DNA of 64,000 nucleotides from NCBI RefSeq assembly GCF_009829925.1, contig NZ_SNVJ01000004.1, positions 186,001-250,000 of the forward strand, given 5' to 3'. How positions within the stretch are numbered: position 1 is the stretch's first letter; each line of letters begins with the position of its first letter. The position numbers were made by a program, and so were the translations under genes. Shown piece by piece: positions 17,370 to 27,070 of the stretch. This DNA is from Teichococcus coralli (GTDB taxonomy: Bacteria; Pseudomonadota; Alphaproteobacteria; Acetobacterales; Acetobacteraceae). Under the pieces are notes generated by a model that did no database searches, was not told the DNA's origin, and saw only the letters and a list, made by a program, of their open reading frames with translations.

Positions 17370-18560
17370 ATGAACGAGGCCACGCCCCCCCAGACCGTGC
17401 CCACCGCCCCCAAGCTCCCCCCGGACCTCCCGGCGGAGATCGGGCACCAGCATGTCCGCTTCCCCGAGGGGCTGGCGCTGGACTGCGGCGCCGTGGTGGC
17501 GCCGCTCGACGTGGCCTACCGCACTTATGGCCGGCTGAACGCCACCCGCAGCAACGCCGTGCTGGTCTGCCACGCCCTGACCGGGGACCAGTACCTGGCC
17601 GAGCGGCACCCGATCACCGGCAAGCCGGGCTGGTGGGAGGCGATCGTCGGCCCGGGCAAGCCGATCGACACCGACCGCTTCTTCGTCATCTGCGCCAACG
17701 TGCTCGGCGGCTGCATGGGCTCCACCGGCCCGCGCTCGCCGATGACCGACAGCACCGGCGAGACCCGCCCCTGGGGCACCGACTTCCCCAGCATCACCAT
17801 CCGCGACATGGTGCGGGCGCAGTGCAAGCTGGTGGAGCATTTCGGCATCGCCCGGCTGCTCGCCGTGGTGGGCGGCTCGATGGGCGGCATGCAGGTGCTG
17901 GAATGGGCCGCCACCTATCCGGACATGGTCCATGCGGCGGCGCCGATCGCCACCGCCAGCTACCACAGCGCGCAGAACATCGCCTTCGACGAGGTCGGCC
18001 GCGCCGCCATCCACGCCGACCCGGACTGGCGCGGCGGGCGCTACTGGGAGGAGCCGGGGCTGGTGCCGGCCAAGGGACTCTCGGTGGCGCGCATGATCGC
18101 GCACATCACCTATCTCTCGGAGGAGGCGCTGGCGCGCAAGTTCGGTCGCCGGCTGCGCGGCGCCTCGGCGCTGACCTTCCTGGAGGACGTCTTCGAGGTG
18201 GAAAGCTACCTCCGCCATCAGGGCAGCACCTTTGTCCGCCGCTTCGACGCCAACGCCTACCTGACCATCACCCGCGCCATGGACTACTTCGACCTGGCCG
18301 AGGAGCATGGCGGCGACCTGGCGGCCGCCTTCCGCGGCACCCGCACGCGCTTCTTCGTCGCCAGCTTCAGCTCGGACTGGCTGTTCCCCACCAGCGAGAG
18401 CCGCGCCCTGGTGCGGGCGCTGAACGCCGCCGCCGCCAACGTCTCCTTTGTCGAGATCGCCTCCGACAAGGGGCATGACGCCTTCCTGCTGCACGAGCCC
18501 GAGTTCCACGCGGCGCTCGGCGGGTTCCTGCGTGGCGCGGCGGAGCGCATCGGCGTCTGA
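17370..18560 (+). CDS. metX: Homoserine O-acetyltransferase
   Basis: A 396-residue alpha/beta hydrolase-fold acyltransferase. The nucleophile elbow is GGSMGG with Ser170; the triad is completed by Asp336 (SSDWLFPT) and His369 (KGHDAFL). [25 protein letters not shown] and [11 protein letters not shown] are further family blocks. It acetylates L-homoserine in the first committed step of methionine synthesis. Some MetX proteins use succinyl-CoA instead, which sequence alone does not settle. ATG 17370 was chosen; an in-frame ATG at 17346 adds eight residues. I looked for a SAM riboswitch in the 96-base leader and saw none. metW is not adjacent. Confidence 0.93.
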   Translation: MNEATPPQTVPTAPKLPPDLPAEIGHQHVRFPEGLALDCGAVVAPLDVAYRTYGRLNATRSNAVLVCHALTGDQYLAERHPITGKPGWWEAIVGPGKPIDTDRFFVICANVLGGCMGSTGPRSPMTDSTGETRPWGTDFPSITIRDMVRAQCKLVEHFGIARLLAVVGGSMGGMQVLEWAATYPDMVHAAAPIATASYHSAQNIAFDEVGRAAIHADPDWRGGRYWEEPGLVPAKGLSVARMIAHITYLSEEALARKFGRRLRGASALTFLEDVFEVESYLRHQGSTFVRRFDANAYLTITRAMDYFDLAEEHGGDLAAAFRGTRTRFFVASFSSDWLFPTSESRALVRALNAAAANVSFVEIASDKGHDAFLLHEPEFHAALGGFLRGAAERIGV

Positions 18561-18586
18561 GGGCCATGGGGCCGCCGCGAAAAATG

Positions 18587-18790
18587 GCTGGGGGAGTGAA
18601 CTTCCCCAGGCCCCCATCATTTTCCGTCGGTTTCCGGCGGCAGCCTGGCAGGGAGCGCCTCTCGCACGCGAAAGGTTGCGGGCGCCGGGGCTGAAGCTGC
18701 CCCGGCGCCCGCGCGTTCGGCCAGGACGGGCAGAAGAAGGAAGAAGTCGGGGTGTGGGGGAGAATTCTTTCTCCCCCACTTCTGCTCTTT
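18587..18790. repeat. Dispersed paired inverted repeat (copy A) with internal 14-bp hairpin
   Basis: The left arm at about 18587-18624 has GGGGGAGTGAACTTCCCC then CCCCCATC. The right arm at about 18731-18785 has GAAGAAGTCGGGG then GTGGGGGAGAATTC and CTCCCCCA, the inverted copy. Between them lies a perfect 14-base hairpin, GCGGGCGCCGGGGC (18678-18691) with GCCCCGGCGCCCGC (18699-18712). A run of AAAAA before the left hairpin gives a U-tract on the minus strand. The whole 390-base gap 18561-18950 holds no gene. Confidence 0.7.
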
Positions 18791-18950
18791 GCCAGCCTCG
18801 CGGCTGGACCCGGATTCCCTCTGGGCCTCGCCGTTGAATGCGGCGGCATCGGGGACCCCTTCCGGCTCCGGCGGGCGGATTGGGTGCTGCCGCCGGCCCC
18901 GACAGACGCTAGGCTGGCCCCCAGAACAACAAGCGGGAGGAAAGGGCGCC

Positions 18951-20672
18951 ATGCGAGCCAGGGCTGCCGGAGATCAGTCGTCCGCAGGGCCGGCGAGTGC
19001 CGCAGGCCATCCGGGCGCCGGCCGCCGCCGCGCCGCCGACACGCCCAAGGGCCGGCAGCCCGATCCGCAGGCGCTCGCCGAGGTGGAGGCGCTGCTCGGC
19101 GACCGCCCCCGCCGCCGCGACCTGCTGATCGAGCACCTTCATCTCATCCAGGACAACTACGGGCAGATCCCGGCCGCGCACCTGGCGGCACTGGCCGAGC
19201 TGATGCGCCTCTCCCAGGCCGAGGTCTATGAGGTCGCCACCTTCTACGCGCATTTCGACGTGGTGAAGGAGGGCGCGCCACCCCTGCCGCCGCTCACGGT
19301 GCGCGTCTGCGACAGCCTGACCTGCGCCATGCATGGGGCGGAAGGGCTGATGGCCGGGCTGGGGGCGCAGGCGGGGCCGGCGGCGCGGGTGGTGCGCGCG
19401 CCCTGCCTCGGCCTCTGCGACCAGGCGCCGGTGGTGGAGGTCGGGCATCATTTCCTGCACCGGGCGACAGCGCCCGATGTGCTGGAAGCGATCCGCGCCG
19501 GCGACGCCCATCCGCACATGGCGGACTACGTCGATCACGACCGCTACCGCGCCGCCGGCGGCTATGCCCTGCTGGAGCGGGTGCGCGCCGGCGCGCCGGA
19601 TGCGGAGGCGGTGATCGCGGCCCTGGAGCATGGCGGGTTGCGCGGGTTGGGCGGGGCGGGCTTCCCGACCGGCCGCAAGTGGCGCGCGGTGCGCGGCGAG
19701 CCCGGCCCGCGCCTGATGGCGGTGAACGGCGACGAGGGCGAGCCCGGCACCTTCAAGGACCGGCACTACCTCAACACCGACCCGCACCGCTTCCTGGAGG
19801 GCACGCTGATCGGCGCGCATGTGGTCGAGGCCACGGACGTCTACCTCTACATCCGCGACGAATACCCGCTGGCGCGCGAGATCCTGCGGCGCGAGATCGC
19901 CAAGCTGCCGGCGGGCGGGCCGCGCCTGCATCTGCGGCGCGGCGCCGGGGCCTATATCTGCGGCGAGGAATCCGCGCTGCTGGAAAGCCTGGAGGGCAGG
20001 CGCGGCCTGCCGCGCCACAAGCCGCCCTATCCGTTCCAGCGCGGGCTGTTCGGCCGCCCGACGCTGATCAACAACGTCGAGACGCTGTACTGGGTGCGCG
20101 ACATCCTGGAGCGCGGGCCGGACTGGTGGGCGGGGCAGGGGCGGCATGGCGGCAAGGGTCTGCGCTCCTTCTCCGTCTCCGGCCGGGTGCGGCAGCCGGG
20201 GGTGAAGCTCGCCCCCGCCGGCATCACGCTGCGCGAGCTGGTCGAGGAGTTCTGCGGCGGCATGGCGGAGGGGCACCGCCTCGCCGCCTATCTGCCCGGC
20301 GGCGCCTCGGGCGGCATCCTGCCCGCCGCGCTGGCCGACCTGCCGCTGGATTTCGGCACGCTGGAGGAGCATGGCTGCTTCATCGGCTCGGCCGCGGTGA
20401 TCGTGCTCTCCGACCGCGACGACCTGCGCGCCGCCGCGCTGAACCTGATGCGCTTCTTCGAGGATGAGAGCTGCGGCCAGTGCACGCCCTGCCGCGCCGG
20501 CACGCAGAAGGCACGCATGCTGATGGAGCGCGCCGACTGGGACGGGGAGTTGCTCGCCGAGCTTTCGGCGGTGATGCGCGACGCCTCGATCTGCGGCCTC
20601 GGCCAGGCGGCGAGCAACCCGCTCGCCAGCCTGATGCGGCACTTCCCCGAACTGCTGGAGGGCGCGCGATGA
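18951..20672 (+). CDS. Formate dehydrogenase diaphorase subunit: NuoE-NuoF fusion (NAD-binding, FMN, Fe-S)
   Basis: A 573-residue protein. Residues about 45-185 are a NuoE/FdsG-type domain with four Cys for a 2Fe-2S cluster (CDSLTC and CLGLC). Residues about 190-570 are a NuoF/FdsB domain: GLRGLGGAGFPTGRKW (FMN/NADH), NGDEGEPGTFKDR, GAGAYICGEESALLESLEG, and the 4Fe-4S ligands SCGQCTPCR with a later ICGLGQ Cys. It passes formate-derived electrons to NAD. In many relatives these are two genes (fdsG, fdsB); here they are fused. ATG 18951 follows GGGAGGAAAG. The stop overlaps the alpha subunit start (ATGA). Confidence 0.9.
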   Translation: MRARAAGDQSSAGPASAAGHPGAGRRRAADTPKGRQPDPQALAEVEALLGDRPRRRDLLIEHLHLIQDNYGQIPAAHLAALAELMRLSQAEVYEVATFYAHFDVVKEGAPPLPPLTVRVCDSLTCAMHGAEGLMAGLGAQAGPAARVVRAPCLGLCDQAPVVEVGHHFLHRATAPDVLEAIRAGDAHPHMADYVDHDRYRAAGGYALLERVRAGAPDAEAVIAALEHGGLRGLGGAGFPTGRKWRAVRGEPGPRLMAVNGDEGEPGTFKDRHYLNTDPHRFLEGTLIGAHVVEATDVYLYIRDEYPLAREILRREIAKLPAGGPRLHLRRGAGAYICGEESALLESLEGRRGLPRHKPPYPFQRGLFGRPTLINNVETLYWVRDILERGPDWWAGQGRHGGKGLRSFSVSGRVRQPGVKLAPAGITLRELVEEFCGGMAEGHRLAAYLPGGASGGILPAALADLPLDFGTLEEHGCFIGSAAVIVLSDRDDLRAAALNLMRFFEDESCGQCTPCRAGTQKARMLMERADWDGELLAELSAVMRDASICGLGQAASNPLASLMRHFPELLEGAR

Positions 20673-23434
20673 GCGAGGGGGTCGCCTTCGAGCTGGATGG
20701 CGTCGCCGTCGAGGCGCTGCCGGGCGAAAGCATCTGGGAGGCGGCGCGGCGGCTCGGCACCGAAATCCCGCATCTCTGCCACGCGCCGGAGCCGGGCTAC
20801 CGGCCGGACGGCAACTGCCGCGCCTGCATGGTGGAGATCGAGGGCGAGCGCGTGCTGGCCGCCTCCTGCATGCGGCAGCCCAGCCCGGGGATGAAGGTGC
20901 GCAGCGCCAGCGCGCGCGCCGCCGCCGCCCGCCGCATGGTGATGGAGCTGCTGGTGGCCGACCAGCCGCCGCGCACCGTGGCGCACGACCCGGATTCGCG
21001 CTTCTGGGCCTTGGCGGAGCGTATGGAGGTGCGGGAGAGCCGCTTCCCGGCCGCCGGGCGTTGGGAGACGGATGCCAGCCACCCGGCGATGCGCGTCAAC
21101 CTCGACGCCTGCATCCAGTGCAATCTCTGCGTCCGCGCCTGCCGCGAGGTGCAGGTGAACGACGTCATCGGCATGGCCTATCGCAATGCGGCGGCGAAGG
21201 TGGTGTTCGACTTCGACGACCCGATGGGCGCCTCCACCTGCGTGGCCTGCGGCGAATGCGTGCAGGCCTGCCCGACCGGCGCGCTGATGCCCGCCGCCTA
21301 TCTCGACGACGAACAGAAGCGCGCCGTCTGGCCGGACCGCAGCGTGGATTCGCTCTGCCCCTATTGCGGCGTCGGCTGCCAGGTCACCTACCGGGTGAAG
21401 GAGGATCGCATCGTCCATGCGGATGGGCGGGACGGGCCGGCCAACCACCAGCGGCTCTGCGTGAAGGGGCGCTTCGGCTTTGACTACACGCGCCACCCGC
21501 ACCGGCTGACGCAGCCGCTGATCCGCCTGCCCGGCCTGCCGAAGCGGGCGGACGACGTGGTTGATCCCGCCAATCCCTGGACGCATTTCCGCGCCGCGAG
21601 CTGGGAGGAGGCGCTGGACGTGGCCGCCGGCGGGCTGCGCCGGCTGCGCGACGAGCACGGGCCGAAGGCGCTGGCCGGCTTCGGCTCCGCCAAGGGTTCG
21701 AACGAGGAGGCCTACCTGTTCCAGAAGCTGGTGCGCACCGGCTTCGGCAGCAACAACGTCGATCACTGTACGCGGCTCTGCCACGCCTCCTCCGTGGCGG
21801 CGCTGATGGAGGGGCTGAACTCGGCGGCGGTGACGGCGCCCTTCGCGGCGGCGCTCGATGCCGAGGTGATCCTGGTGATCGGCGCCAACCCGGCGGTGAA
21901 CCACCCCGTCGCCGCGACCTTCATCAAGAACGCGGTGAAGCAGCGCGGCGCGAAGCTGGTGGTGATGGACCCGCGCGGGCAGAGCCTGTCGCGGCTGGCC
22001 ACCCACAGCCTGGCCTTCAGGCCGGGCAGCGACGTCGCGCTGCTGAACGCGCTGCTGCACACCATCATCGAGGAAGGGCTGACGGACGAGCAGTATATCC
22101 GCGGCTACACCGAGGACTTCGAGGAACTGCGCGCGCGCATCCGCGATTTCCCGCCGGAGCGGATGGAAGCGGTCTGCGGCATTCCCGCCGCCACGCTGCG
22201 GGAGGTGGCGCGGCTTTACGCGCGCTCGCGGGCCTCGATCATCTTCTGGGGCATGGGCATCAGCCAGCACGTGCACGGCACCGACAATGCGCGCTGCCTG
22301 ATCGCGCTGGCGCTGGTCACCGGGCAGATCGGCCGGCCCGGCACCGGGCTGCACCCGCTGCGCGGCCAGAACAACGTGCAGGGCGCCTCGGATGCCGGGC
22401 TGATCCCGATGGTGCTGCCGGACTACCAGCCGGTGGCGAAGCCGGAGATCCGCACCGCTTTCGAGCGCTACTGGGGCACGGTGCTGGACCCCGAGCCCGG
22501 GCTGACCGTCGTGGAGATCATGCACGCCATCCAGGCCGGCACGATCCGCGGCATGTACATCGAGGGCGAGAACCCGGCCATGTCGGACCCGGACCTGCAC
22601 CACGCGCGCAGCGCCCTGGCGAAGCTGGAGCACCTGGTGGTGCAGGACCTCTTCCTGACCGAGACCGCCTTCCACGCCGACGTGGTGCTGCCCGCCTCCG
22701 CCTTCGCCGAGAAGGCCGGCACCTTCACCAACACCGACCGCCGTGTGCAGATGGCGCGCCCGGTGGTGCCGCTGCCCGGCGAGGCCCGGCAGGACTGGTG
22801 GATCATCCAGGAGGTTGCGCGGCGGATCGGGCTGGACTGGGACCATGCCGGCCCGCGCGAGGTGTTTGCCGAGATGGCGGCGGTGATGCCTTCCTTCGCC
22901 AACATCACCTGGGCGCGGCTGGAGCGGGAAGGGGCGGTGACCTACCCCGTGGACGCGCCTGACCGGCCAGGCAACGAGATCCTCTTCGCGCGCGGCTTCC
23001 CCACCGCCAGCGGGCGGGCGCGGCTGGTGCCGGCGCAGGTGGAGCCGCCGGACGAGGTGCCGGATGCCGAATACCCGATGGTGCTCTCCACCGGCCGCGT
23101 TCTGGAGCACTGGCACACCGGCTCGATGACCCGCCGCTCCGACGTGCTGGACCTGCTGGAGCCGGAGGCGGTGGCGCTGCTCGCCCCGGCCGAGCTGCGC
23201 CGCCTCGGGCTGCCGCCCGGCGCGCGCGTGCGGCTGGAGACGCGGCGCGGCGCGGTGGAGCTGAAGGCGCGGGCCGACCGCGACGTGCCGCCGGGCATGG
23301 TGTTCCTGCCCTTCTGCTATGCCGAGGCGGCCGCCAACCTGCTGACCAACCCCGCGCTTGATCCCTTCGGCAAGATTCCGGAGTTCAAGTTCTGCGCGGT
23401 GCGGGTTTCGGCCCCCATGATGGCAGGTTCCTGA
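20669..23434 (+). CDS. fdsA: NAD-dependent formate dehydrogenase, molybdopterin alpha subunit
   Basis: A 921-residue protein. Residues 1-80 are a NuoG-like 2Fe-2S domain (HLCHAPEPGYRPDGNCRACMVEIEG split over 35-60). A His-containing cluster site and two 4Fe-4S motifs follow at about 145-210 (CIQCNLCVRACREV, CVACGECVQACPTGAL). From residue 230 comes the molybdopterin oxidoreductase domain (CPYCGVGCQ). Cys371, in DHCTRLCHASS, is the likely molybdenum ligand, so no selenocysteine is needed. GQNNVQGASDAG and the C-terminal dinucleotide-binding domain complete it. It oxidises formate to CO2. The sulfur-transfer chaperone (FdhD/FdsC) and FdsD are not next to it. Confidence 0.92.
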   Translation: MSEGVAFELDGVAVEALPGESIWEAARRLGTEIPHLCHAPEPGYRPDGNCRACMVEIEGERVLAASCMRQPSPGMKVRSASARAAAARRMVMELLVADQPPRTVAHDPDSRFWALAERMEVRESRFPAAGRWETDASHPAMRVNLDACIQCNLCVRACREVQVNDVIGMAYRNAAAKVVFDFDDPMGASTCVACGECVQACPTGALMPAAYLDDEQKRAVWPDRSVDSLCPYCGVGCQVTYRVKEDRIVHADGRDGPANHQRLCVKGRFGFDYTRHPHRLTQPLIRLPGLPKRADDVVDPANPWTHFRAASWEEALDVAAGGLRRLRDEHGPKALAGFGSAKGSNEEAYLFQKLVRTGFGSNNVDHCTRLCHASSVAALMEGLNSAAVTAPFAAALDAEVILVIGANPAVNHPVAATFIKNAVKQRGAKLVVMDPRGQSLSRLATHSLAFRPGSDVALLNALLHTIIEEGLTDEQYIRGYTEDFEELRARIRDFPPERMEAVCGIPAATLREVARLYARSRASIIFWGMGISQHVHGTDNARCLIALALVTGQIGRPGTGLHPLRGQNNVQGASDAGLIPMVLPDYQPVAKPEIRTAFERYWGTVLDPEPGLTVVEIMHAIQAGTIRGMYIEGENPAMSDPDLHHARSALAKLEHLVVQDLFLTETAFHADVVLPASAFAEKAGTFTNTDRRVQMARPVVPLPGEARQDWWIIQEVARRIGLDWDHAGPREVFAEMAAVMPSFANITWARLEREGAVTYPVDAPDRPGNEILFARGFPTASGRARLVPAQVEPPDEVPDAEYPMVLSTGRVLEHWHTGSMTRRSDVLDLLEPEAVALLAPAELRRLGLPPGARVRLETRRGAVELKARADRDVPPGMVFLPFCYAEAAANLLTNPALDPFGKIPEFKFCAVRVSAPMMAGS

Positions 23435-23479
23435 CCGGTCGCGGGGTCCGGGGTGGCTGTTGTCATCCCGGCGGAGGGT

Positions 23480-23500
23480 CTGGGAGGCGGAGCCTCCCAG
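23480..23500 (+). terminator. Hairpin after the formate dehydrogenase operon
   Basis: Perfect 9-base arms CTGGGAGGC and GCCTCCCAG with a 3-base loop, 46 bases after the fdsA stop. No U-tract follows. The preceding stretch GCGGGGTCCGGGGTGGC (from 23441) recurs with small changes at about 14373, pointing to a shared non-coding repeat. Confidence 0.5.
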
Positions 23501-23591
23501 GGCGGCACAAAGTGGTGCGGCCTGATGCCGATCAGTGTGGCCGCCTTTCCTGCGCCTAGACTGCCGGCGCACAGAAAGGGGGCCAAGCGTC

Positions 23592-24140
23592 ATGACATGC
23601 ATTCTGATCGGCCTTTTCGACCGCGACGCGGATGCGGACCGGGCGGTGGCCAGCCTGCTGCGGATCGCCGGCGACGATCTCCAGGCCGTGGAACTCTACA
23701 CCAGCCGCCCTGACGCGGAACCGGAGGGCGTGGGGAAGGCTTCCGTCGCCCTGGGGCGCCTCGCTTTGCCGGCGGAGGATGATCTTCTTTTCCAGGAAGG
23801 CGTCCGCCGGGGCGGCGTGGTGCTGGCGGCCTGGATGACCGAGCGTCACCTGCAACAGGCGCTGGCCGTGTTCGAGGCCTGCGGGGCCGTTGATCTCGAC
23901 AGGCGGGAGGCGGAGCCGGCGGATGAGCGCGCGGGCCAGCAGGGCTATACAGGGCATGACGAGGATATCGGCTTCGCCACCTTTGGCGGGGATGCGGTGC
24001 TTGGCCATATTCCGCGAAACCACCATGACGATACGCCCGCCGGCCTGGCGGGGCGGCTGGAGATGGCGGCCACGCGCCGCGACCCGGAGCGCAGCCGGGC
24101 GCAGGTGCGGGTTTTTGTGCGCGAGACACAGCGGCCATGA
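23592..24140 (+). CDS. Small protein with YflT (general stress 17M)-like N-terminus
   Basis: A 182-residue protein of uncertain function. Residues 1-100 show a ferredoxin-like pattern, LIGLFDRDADADRAVASLLRIAG, then GGVVLAAWMTERHLQQALAVFEACGAVDLDRR. This resembles YflT-type heat-shock/stress domains that sense clashes of dinucleotide or flip-flop strands. The rest is charged, with HDEDIGFATFGGDAVL and an Arg-rich end. ATG 23592 is the second Met of the open frame and fits the domain start. It follows the formate dehydrogenase genes by 157 bases, past a hairpin, so it is probably a separate transcript. The domain assignment is tentative. Confidence 0.55.
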   Translation: MTCILIGLFDRDADADRAVASLLRIAGDDLQAVELYTSRPDAEPEGVGKASVALGRLALPAEDDLLFQEGVRRGGVVLAAWMTERHLQQALAVFEACGAVDLDRREAEPADERAGQQGYTGHDEDIGFATFGGDAVLGHIPRNHHDDTPAGLAGRLEMAATRRDPERSRAQVRVFVRETQRP

Positions 24141-24144
24141 GCCT

Positions 24145-24191
24145 TCGCCGGAGGCTCCGGCGACCCGAGCGGCTTGCGAGTCGAGCCGCTC
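24145..24191 (+). terminator. Two adjacent hairpins after the YflT-like gene
   Basis: The first is TCGCCGGA / TCCGGCGA with loop GGC (24145-24163). The second is GAGCGGCT / AGCCGCTC with a 9-base loop (24167-24191). Both are perfect. They lie 4 and 26 bases after the stop and probably mark the transcript end. The remaining gap to 24364 shows no gene. Confidence 0.5.
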
Positions 24192-24364
24192 GCGAATGCC
24201 GCCGTTCGAGACGCCGATGATGTCGCGGCCTCGCCGGAAATCGGCAACCATGACGCTGCCGGCGCCGGGCACGCCCTGTTCGCAGGCATGGTCGCCGCCG
24301 ATCAGGGTATTGTCATTCCGCGCCCGGGCATAGGTTGCGGAGCCTGCAGCCGGTAGAATGCAAC

Positions 24365-25324
24365 ATGGCCATGCCGCCGAGCGATGACGCCACGCGCGAC
24401 GCGGAGCCGTCGCCCGCCCGGGCGCTTCCACCGAAGGGACCGCCATCCGTGGCCACCCGCAACGCCTCCATCGTGGAGCGGCTGCGCGAGGCGGCCGACC
24501 TCCTGCTGGCGCAGGGAGACGGCCCTTTCCGGGCGGCGGCCTACCGTCGGGCGGCGGATGCCATCCTGGCGCTGCCCGACGAGCTCAGCGCGATCGCCAG
24601 GCAGGGCGGGCGGGCGGCGCTGGAGGAAATGGCCGGCATCGGCCCCTCCACCGCCGGCGCCATCGCGGAGATGCTGACGACCGGGCGATGGGCCTATCTG
24701 GAGCGGCTGCGCGGCGTGGCGGAGCCGGAGCAGCTGTTCTGCCTGGTGCCTGGCATCGGCCCGGCGCTGGCGCGGCGCATCCACGAGACGTTGCACCTGG
24801 AGACGCTGGAGGCGCTGGAGGTGGCGGCTTATGACGGGCGCCTCTCCAGCCTGGCCGGCTGCGGCCCGCGCCGCGCCGCGGCGGTCCGCGCTGCGCTGGG
24901 CGGGTTGCTGGGCCGCCTGCGGCCGATGGAGGCGCCGCGAGGCAAGGGCGAGCCGCCGGTTCCGCTGCTGCTCGAGGTGGACCGGGAGTATCGCAGACGC
25001 GGCGCCTTGGGCGAGCTGCCGTGCATCGCGCCGAAGCGGTTCAACGCCGCGGGCGAGGCCTGGCTGCCCGTGCTGCATACGCGGCGGGACGACTGGCACT
25101 TCACCGCCCTGTTCTCGAACAGCACCCTTGCGCACCGGCTCGGCAAGGAGCGGGACTGGGTGGTCGTCTACTTCCACCGGGACGGCCTGCCGGACGGGCG
25201 GCGCACGATTGTCACGGAAGGCGGGGGTGCCGCACGCGGCCAGCGCGTCGTGCGCGGCCGTGAGGCCGAGTGCGCGGCGGCCGCTCCGGAACAGCCCAGC
25301 CCCGCCGGCCCGCCGCGCGGCTGA
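24365..25324 (+). CDS. DNA polymerase beta-like N-terminal/HhH domain protein without polymerase palm
   Basis: A 319-residue protein. Residues about 37-110 match the 8-kDa helical domain of family X polymerases ([29 protein letters not shown] split across 40-68; [19 protein letters not shown]hH). A second HhH follows ([17 protein letters not shown]), then a third-like segment ([16 protein letters not shown]). The C-terminal 100 residues ([18 protein letters not shown] ... [17 protein letters not shown]) show no nucleotidyltransferase GS-D-x-D motif. It likely binds DNA in repair, but no catalytic activity can be shown. The last 35 residues are Ala/Pro-rich. ATG 24365 or 24371 are both possible. 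Confidence 0.7.
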   Translation: MAMPPSDDATRDAEPSPARALPPKGPPSVATRNASIVERLREAADLLLAQGDGPFRAAAYRRAADAILALPDELSAIARQGGRAALEEMAGIGPSTAGAIAEMLTTGRWAYLERLRGVAEPEQLFCLVPGIGPALARRIHETLHLETLEALEVAAYDGRLSSLAGCGPRRAAAVRAALGGLLGRLRPMEAPRGKGEPPVPLLLEVDREYRRRGALGELPCIAPKRFNAAGEAWLPVLHTRRDDWHFTALFSNSTLAHRLGKERDWVVVYFHRDGLPDGRRTIVTEGGGAARGQRVVRGREAECAAAAPEQPSPAGPPRG

Positions 25325-25452
25325 GGGAGCTGCCGCGTGCCTCGCCGGAGTGCTGGCTCGCGGGCGGCTTCGCGGGCCGTGCCGCCGCGCGGGGGCTTGC
25401 ATTGGCGCGGCACCCATGCGTCCCATCCCGTCAGCTTCAGGGAGTCATCCAG

Positions 25453-26367
<915 letters not shown>

Positions 26368-26404
26368 CCGGCGGGGCGGCGGCGGAAGGGCCGCCGCCCG
26401 GTGC

Positions 26405-27070
26405 TCAGGTGATGGCGGCGAAGGTTTCGCAGCGCTTGGTGGGGCCGGAGACGATCAGCAGGTCGCCAGGCTGGACGACCGTCTCCGGCCGCGCATAGGT
26501 GAAGTCCTCGCGCGGCCGCTTCACGCCCACCACCGTGACGCCGTAGCGGCTGCGCAGGGCGCAATCGGCCAGCGTCTTGCCGAAGGCCTCGCGCGGGGCG
26601 CGCGTCTTGACGATGGCGAAGCCGTCGTCGAACTCGATGAAGTCGATCATCTTGCCGGTGACGAGGTGGGCGACGCGCTCGCCCATCGCCGCCTCGGGGT
26701 AGATGACGTGGTGCGCCCCGGTGCGTTCCAGGATGCGCCCATGCTTGGGGCCGAGCGCCTTGGCCCAGATGTCGCGCATCCCCAGCTCGCTGAGCGCGAG
26801 CACGGTGAGCACGCTGGCCTCGATGTCCGTGCCGATGCCGACCACGGCGCGGCCGAATTCGTGCACGCCGAGCCGGCGCAGCGTGTCGCCCTCCGTGGTG
26901 TCGGCCTGCACCACATGGGTGAGGCGGTGGGCCCAGGACTGCACCAGCTCGGCATCCTCGTCGATGGCGAGGACCTCATGGCCGAGCTGCACCAGGGATT
27001 CGGCCACGGCGCCGCCGAAGCGGCCAAGGCCGATGATGACGACGCCGTCCTCATGTGCGGGGCTAGCCAA
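26405..27070 (-). CDS. TrkA/KtrA-type potassium uptake regulatory subunit
   Basis: A 221-residue cytoplasmic gating protein. An RCK-N Rossmann domain opens with VVIIGLGRFGGAVAESLVQLGHEVLAIDEDAE. An acidic ligand position follows near residue 55 (VVQADTTEGDTLRRLGV). The RCK-C domain is at about 140-221 (VVGVKRPREDFTYARPETVVQPGDLLIVSG). It binds nucleotides and controls the paired membrane subunit. No ATG fits; the best start is TTG at 27070, which overlaps the stop of the membrane subunit and gives the normal family length. An upstream extension in the same frame has no similarity. Confidence 0.88.
   Translation of the reverse strand: MASPAHEDGVVIIGLGRFGGAVAESLVQLGHEVLAIDEDAELVQSWAHRLTHVVQADTTEGDTLRRLGVHEFGRAVVGIGTDIEASVLTVLALSELGMRDIWAKALGPKHGRILERTGAHHVIYPEAAMGERVAHLVTGKMIDFIEFDDGFAIVKTRAPREAFGKTLADCALRSRYGVTVVGVKRPREDFTYARPETVVQPGDLLIVSGPTKRCETFAAIT

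Noticed and set aside
20288..23602. Open frame of over 1,100 codons on the minus strand across the formate dehydrogenase alpha gene
   Set aside because: It is antisense to a gene with full family motifs; high GC at third positions creates such open frames. The translation is His/Arg/Gln-rich and matches nothing.
24192..24364. Possible short minus-strand gene between the YflT-like and HhH genes
   Set aside because: A frame reading VPGAGSVMVADFRRGRD looked gene-like, but it has no start with a ribosome site, runs antisense into the YflT-like gene and matches no family I know.
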